DNA from: Hofstenia miamia
Taxonomy: Eukaryota > Xenacoelomorpha > Acoela > Hofsteniidae
Length of the DNA: 64,000 nucleotides
Assembly (NCBI GenBank): GCA_900660155.1
Contig: CABFPE010000016.1
Coordinates: forward strand, 1,902,597 to 1,966,596
Reading direction: 5' to 3'
The position numbers were made by a program, and so were the translations under genes. The notes under the pieces were generated by a model that searched no databases, was not told the DNA's origin, and saw only the letters and a program-made list of their open reading frames with translations. Positions 60,396 through 64,000 of the stretch are shown one piece after another (position 1 is the first letter of the stretch; every line of letters begins with the position of its first letter).

Positions 60396-61247
60396 TTGCA
60401 ATTCAGTTTGGGGAGGATTCTCGACAATTGACTACTTGGATATAATTCACAAGAAATTTAATAAGAGCGGTATCATTGATGACTATCAACCCACAAAAAA
60501 CTCTGGCTAAGGCGGCTGATGAGAAGCTCTTTACCAAAATAAGTTCAAAGACCACTCACCCTCTCGCTGATATTATCAAAATGAGAGAAGAGTATGCAGT
60601 CACAAGATTGAGAAGCAGCCACCCTGGAACTGATATACTCTTCAAAAAAGTTTTTGAAGCTTTTTCATGACCGATTCCTCCGCACAGTCTGACTCATTTT
60701 ACATTTCTCTATGCTATATTCCAATAGATTAGTCAGACATACATCTGATTACTTAAATATATTGTTTTATTGTTGAATTCGCCATTTAAATTTACAAATA
60801 ATTACCTTATTCATGCCTCCTGTTCAACACAAACATTCGATTCTCCCTCAGAACATCGCTATATTTCCTTCAAAAATCCACCCCAATCTCCAAGAAGAAA
60901 ATCTGACAAACCACGAAGTCAAGTAAAATCTATCAAACCTGGTACAACCTCATTAATCATTGAAAGCAGCATCCTTCGAAATGTCCGCTAACATAATCTT
61001 CTACCTAACCAAACCAAGTCCATCCATTCTTATCCTGGTCACAATTCTAGACGTCTTGCTGAAAAGATCTCGCAATATCCAAAAGTTCACGTCAATTCTG
61101 TCATTCTAAGCACTGGTCTAATCGATGCAATACACTCCACTGATGTTCGAACATTCAAATCAAATATCAATCATCTAGTCGAACAGATTCGTCTTAAATT
61201 CTCGCCACGTTTCATCTACTTCTTAGAAATTACAACAGTCTCCAAAT
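60396..61247. repeat. Direct duplication of 59484-60335 joined by a single N
   Basis: Offset 912. The copy includes the RT tail (60476-60670) and the first part of the ORF1 fragment (60770 onward). Unlike the other duplications it differs at two positions that I can see (CTAGTT/CTAGTC near 61180 and ACACCAGTC/ACAACAGTC near 61234), and ends at another N (61248). Likely two haplotypes or unmerged contig ends. Confidence 0.85.
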
Positions 61248-61249
61248 NA

Positions 61250-61765
61250 AATAAAAATTATCTAGTTGAATATCTAAATTATAAAGTCAATGAAATATCT
61301 GAACTATGTAATAATTATAACTCTCTAAATATATTCGGTGACTTTAATATTAATTACTTTAATTCATATGAACGAAATTCTATAAATGAAATGTCTGCCA
61401 CTTGTAATCTTCGTTGTGTTAATACAGTTTGTCCAACCCGAATGAACAATTTAATTGATTACTTTTTTACTAATTCTGATGATTCCTTCAAATCCTTAAT
61501 GTTTGAATCATTTAGTGATCAAACACTGTGTACATATATTATTAACAAAACTATTAAAAACAAGCAATTTAAATTCATATATGCAAGGGAATATTTATCT
61601 TACTCTGATGAAAAAATGGAAAAGGCCCTAAGAAACACCCCATTTAACTATATTTACACGTTAAATTCTGGACCTAAAATGATTAAATACATTGCAAAAG
61701 GGTTAAGATCAAAGCAATTAAATTTCCTTTGTCAAACACCGACGATAACCAAGTCCGTGAACTAG
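61250..61765 (+). pseudogene. Apurinic-type endonuclease domain (C-terminal half) of the LINE
   Basis: Open without stop from 61250 to 61765. It contains GDFN (residues binding the catalytic metal and DNA in this family), the I-D pair in NNLIDYFFTNS and the SDQ that replaces the catalytic SDH. Loss of that His would abolish nicking in known APE-type LINE endonucleases. The N-terminal half lies beyond the N at 61248. Confidence 0.75.
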
Positions 61766-62565
61766 TATCGATTAAGCGAGAATTATTTGATCTTGCGAAG
61801 TCCGAGCCGACAAAGACTAATTGGACCAATTACGAAAAATCAAAGGAAGTAATTGAGCAATTAAGAACAAAAAATTTATCTAAAGCTCGGCAAAAATTCT
61901 TTAATCAATTAAACTCTACTCGAGAAAAATGGCGATATGTCCATAAATTTATTAGAAAATCTAAAGGTCTTTCATCTGAAATAAATGAATTAAACATCAA
62001 TAATATGGCCGTAACAGACAAAACTCAAATACTAAATCATTTATATTCAACATTCAAAGAACTTGGAAATTTCGACTTTCCACCTTATAAGAAAAAACAA
62101 AATTCTGATAATGTCAAAAAATCAAAACAATTTTCCTTTACACTTGCTACAATCAATGAATTGAAAAACATTGTTAAGAAACTTGATACCAACAAATCAA
62201 CCGCTTCTTATAACCTCCCATTTTTTATTATTAAACGTTTTTTTCCTATTTTTGGAGAACAATTGTTAATCGCATTTAATCAATGTATTATTGATGGTGA
62301 ATTTCCAGACTTACTAAAAAAATCAGATATAACTCCTATATTTAAAAAAGGTGACAACCTAAACGCAAAAAATTATAGACCCATTTGTATTACACATCCT
62401 TTTAGCAAACTCTTTGAAAAACTTTGGTATGTTCAAATAAACGCATTCCTAAAATCTGAAAACATCCTATCACATAAACAATTTGGATTTCGCAATGGCC
62501 ATAGCACCCAAGACGCAATTCTATCTATTACTCTAATATATCTCATAATAACTGCAGTTGTGTAG
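61729..62565 (+). pseudogene. LINE reverse transcriptase, N-terminal half
   Basis: 278 codons open. Visible blocks: a linker (NLSKARQKFFNQLNSTREKW), KKLDTNKSTASYNLPFFIIK, FPDLLKKSDITPIFKKGDNL, NAKNYRPICITHPFSKLFEK and KQFGFRNGHSTQDAILSIT. These are RT blocks 0 to 2a of jockey/CR1-group LINEs. The frame then degrades into LIYLIITAVV and a stop, where SKAF and DILQDKII can still be read in other frames. Confidence 0.85.
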
Positions 62566-62634
62566 CATTATTAGAGTTAAGTAAGGCATTCAATTAAATG
62601 AATTTTGATATTTTGCAAGACAAGATTATAAATC

Positions 62635-63240
62635 ATGAACTTCTTAAAAAATAGACAGCAGGCCGTAATATTAAACAGTGAAAATTCAAGTTATATTACT
62701 ACTGACCAAGGGGTACCCCAAGGCACTGTACTTGGCCTTATTTTATTTGCATTTTTTGTAAATGATATAATAAAACATGTTAAAAACAGCGACATTTACC
62801 AATATGCCGACGACGCATGCCTAATAAGTACAGCAAAAAATGCTTTTGATGCTACAAAAACCCTCCAAACAGATGTAGAAAAATTAAACAATTATTTTAC
62901 AAATAATCAACTAAAACTAAATATTGACAAAACTCAATTTATAATTTTTTCACCGAAGGCACAAAAAAATCTAATAAGTGATATAGAACTAAAGATAAAT
63001 AATGAGCCAATAAAGCAAAGTGATTCAGTCAGCTATTTAGGAGTGGAGATAGATAATGAATTAAAATTTGAAAAATTTCTACTGAATAAGATTCAAAAAA
63101 TAACTGCAGGCATTAGATATCGTTATCACTTACGCAATGTAATACCAAGCAATTATCATAAACAACTGATAGATTCTTTCTGTTTGTCTCATTTCCAATA
63201 CTGTTCTTTTCTTTTAACTTTTGGCGAACTTGTAGAATAG
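62635..63240 (+). pseudogene. LINE reverse transcriptase, C-terminal half
   Basis: 201 codons open. FLKNRQQAVILNSENSSYI, GVPQGTVLGLILFAFFVNDI (the usual Pro after LG is Leu), IYQYADDACLIS with the catalytic YADD at 62803-62814, KLNIDKTQFIIFSP and SYLGVEIDNELKFEKFL follow in order. The thumb region LIDSFCLSHFQYCSFLL stops abruptly at about 63215; the last residues (FGELVE) come from foreign sequence. Confidence 0.85.
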
Positions 63241-63410
63241 CGACACGCGGAGCACGCGTAACACGCGGACTAAATAAACAATAATTTAGGGTCAAAAACG
63301 ATAGGAACACAATAAAATACTCAAAAAGTTTAAAATGTAATCGATATAGACCGATACCTTGTCATAATTCAGCACATTTGTAGCAAGCGGTAACACGCGA
63401 TAGCATGCGG
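63225..63410. repeat. Cluster of CACGCG words truncating the LINE
   Basis: ACACGCGG, GCACGCGT and ACACGCGG occur in about 25 bp (63242-63268), and ACACGCGA and GCATGCGG recur at 63390-63407, in an otherwise AT-rich setting. The first cluster lies exactly where the RT reading becomes unrelated to the family. It resembles subterminal repeats of a DNA transposon, but inverted ends and target duplication could not be found. Confidence 0.45.
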
Positions 63411-63419
63411 TATATATTT

Positions 63420-64000
63420 TAGGAATATAGCAAATAAAACCACGAAGTCATTTAATAATAATTATCTTTAACTAAAAAATAACAAAATATAATCATATAA
63501 TTAAGCAAATCTATAAACTTTAAATTAAGCTTTGATTTTTAGTAAATTTCTTCATTAATGGGAAGGACTTCAGTAAATTTCAGCGAAAACAAATCTCACC
63601 GAAAAACACTATTACAATTAAAATTGTCATACACTATAAGCGATTATATATTAAAATGATATAAATTGTCAAAAAATTAAATTTGGCTATATATGGGGTG
63701 ATGGCTTCGACAGCATTCGTTACGAGCTTTAATCTTATTCAGAATCTAGCAATAACACTAAACAAAAATTTGATTATTTTATCGACTAAATAGTAAAGCA
63801 AACCTTAATAAACCTTAGTTGGTAATATAATGAAATGAAAATTGTAGTTAATATTACAATTTTGAAAATCCATATTACTGTATTAATTAATTAAATTGAA
63901 ATTTACAGCATATTTAATATAACTATCAGGGTTTTCGAGTACTCGGAATGTTAAGAATTCAAACTCGAAAAAGCTCGCAAAACTTGATCATAAGAACTCG
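63420..64000. other. AT-rich non-coding DNA
   Basis: No gene or repeat was recognised up to the end of the window. Confidence 0.5.

Larger units (their letters stand above)
61250..63225 (+). mobile_element. Non-LTR retrotransposon with EN and RT domains, recently inactivated
   Basis: The best preserved element in the window, plus strand. It starts at an N, so its 5' end is unknown. Endonuclease C-terminal part: IFGDFNINYF (61335-61365), TRMNNLIDYFFTNS and FESFSDQT, the last a changed SDH motif. A frameshift near 61725 leads into the RT frame 61729-62565. A second break near 62565-62635 lacks some tens of residues of RT. The rest follows at 62635-63225. Its 3' end is replaced by an unrelated GC-rich word cluster. 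The relics at 29.2-31.0 kb belong to the same family. Confidence 0.9.

Overview
The window looks like nuclear DNA of an invertebrate animal. It is strongly AT-rich, rich in transposon remains and gene-poor, and every confident gene is split by GT-AG introns. No prokaryotic operon, ribosome-binding-site pattern or CRISPR array is visible. The host genes point to a metazoan (a Pax gene, COP9 signalosome subunit 5 and mitochondrial tyrosyl-tRNA synthetase). I cannot assign a phylum.

Layout. 1-13.3 kb is non-coding DNA with a 554-bp inverted-repeat element (3011-3564), an internally deleted hAT transposon with an intact-looking 8-bp target duplication (7044-7833) and a decayed Tc1-like transposon (7894-9147). 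A 2.2-kb stretch with most of the last two is repeated directly after a single N at 9285. 13.3-15 kb holds a short MITE inside a TA microsatellite and a minus-strand non-LTR reverse transcriptase relic. 15-29 kb is mostly featureless AT-rich DNA with two more N-bounded duplications. 29-31 kb has reverse transcriptase and piggyBac-like fragments. 38.4-39.8 kb carries the last two coding exons of a Pax gene (minus strand). Its upstream intron holds the 3' end of a Penelope-like element with a hammerhead-ribozyme-like motif. A 1000-N gap lies at 43453-44452. Another reverse transcriptase relic lies at 46.4-47.3 kb. 50.9-57.5 kb holds two complete host genes on the minus strand, head to tail: CSN5 (4 coding exons, upstream) and YARS2 (5 coding exons, downstream). 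58.9-63.4 kb is a cluster of non-LTR retrotransposon pieces: one RT tail, an SGNH-esterase-like ORF1 fragment, a duplication at an N, and a fairly young EN-RT element cut off at its 3' end by a CACGCG-rich sequence.

The host genes act in unrelated processes: transcriptional patterning (Pax), cullin deneddylation (CSN5) and mitochondrial translation (YARS2). Everything else that is recognisable is mobile DNA from at least six groups: hAT, Tc1/mariner, piggyBac-like, MITEs, non-LTR and Penelope-like. Several sequence duplications sit exactly at assembly Ns and are best read as unmerged contig overlaps, not biology.
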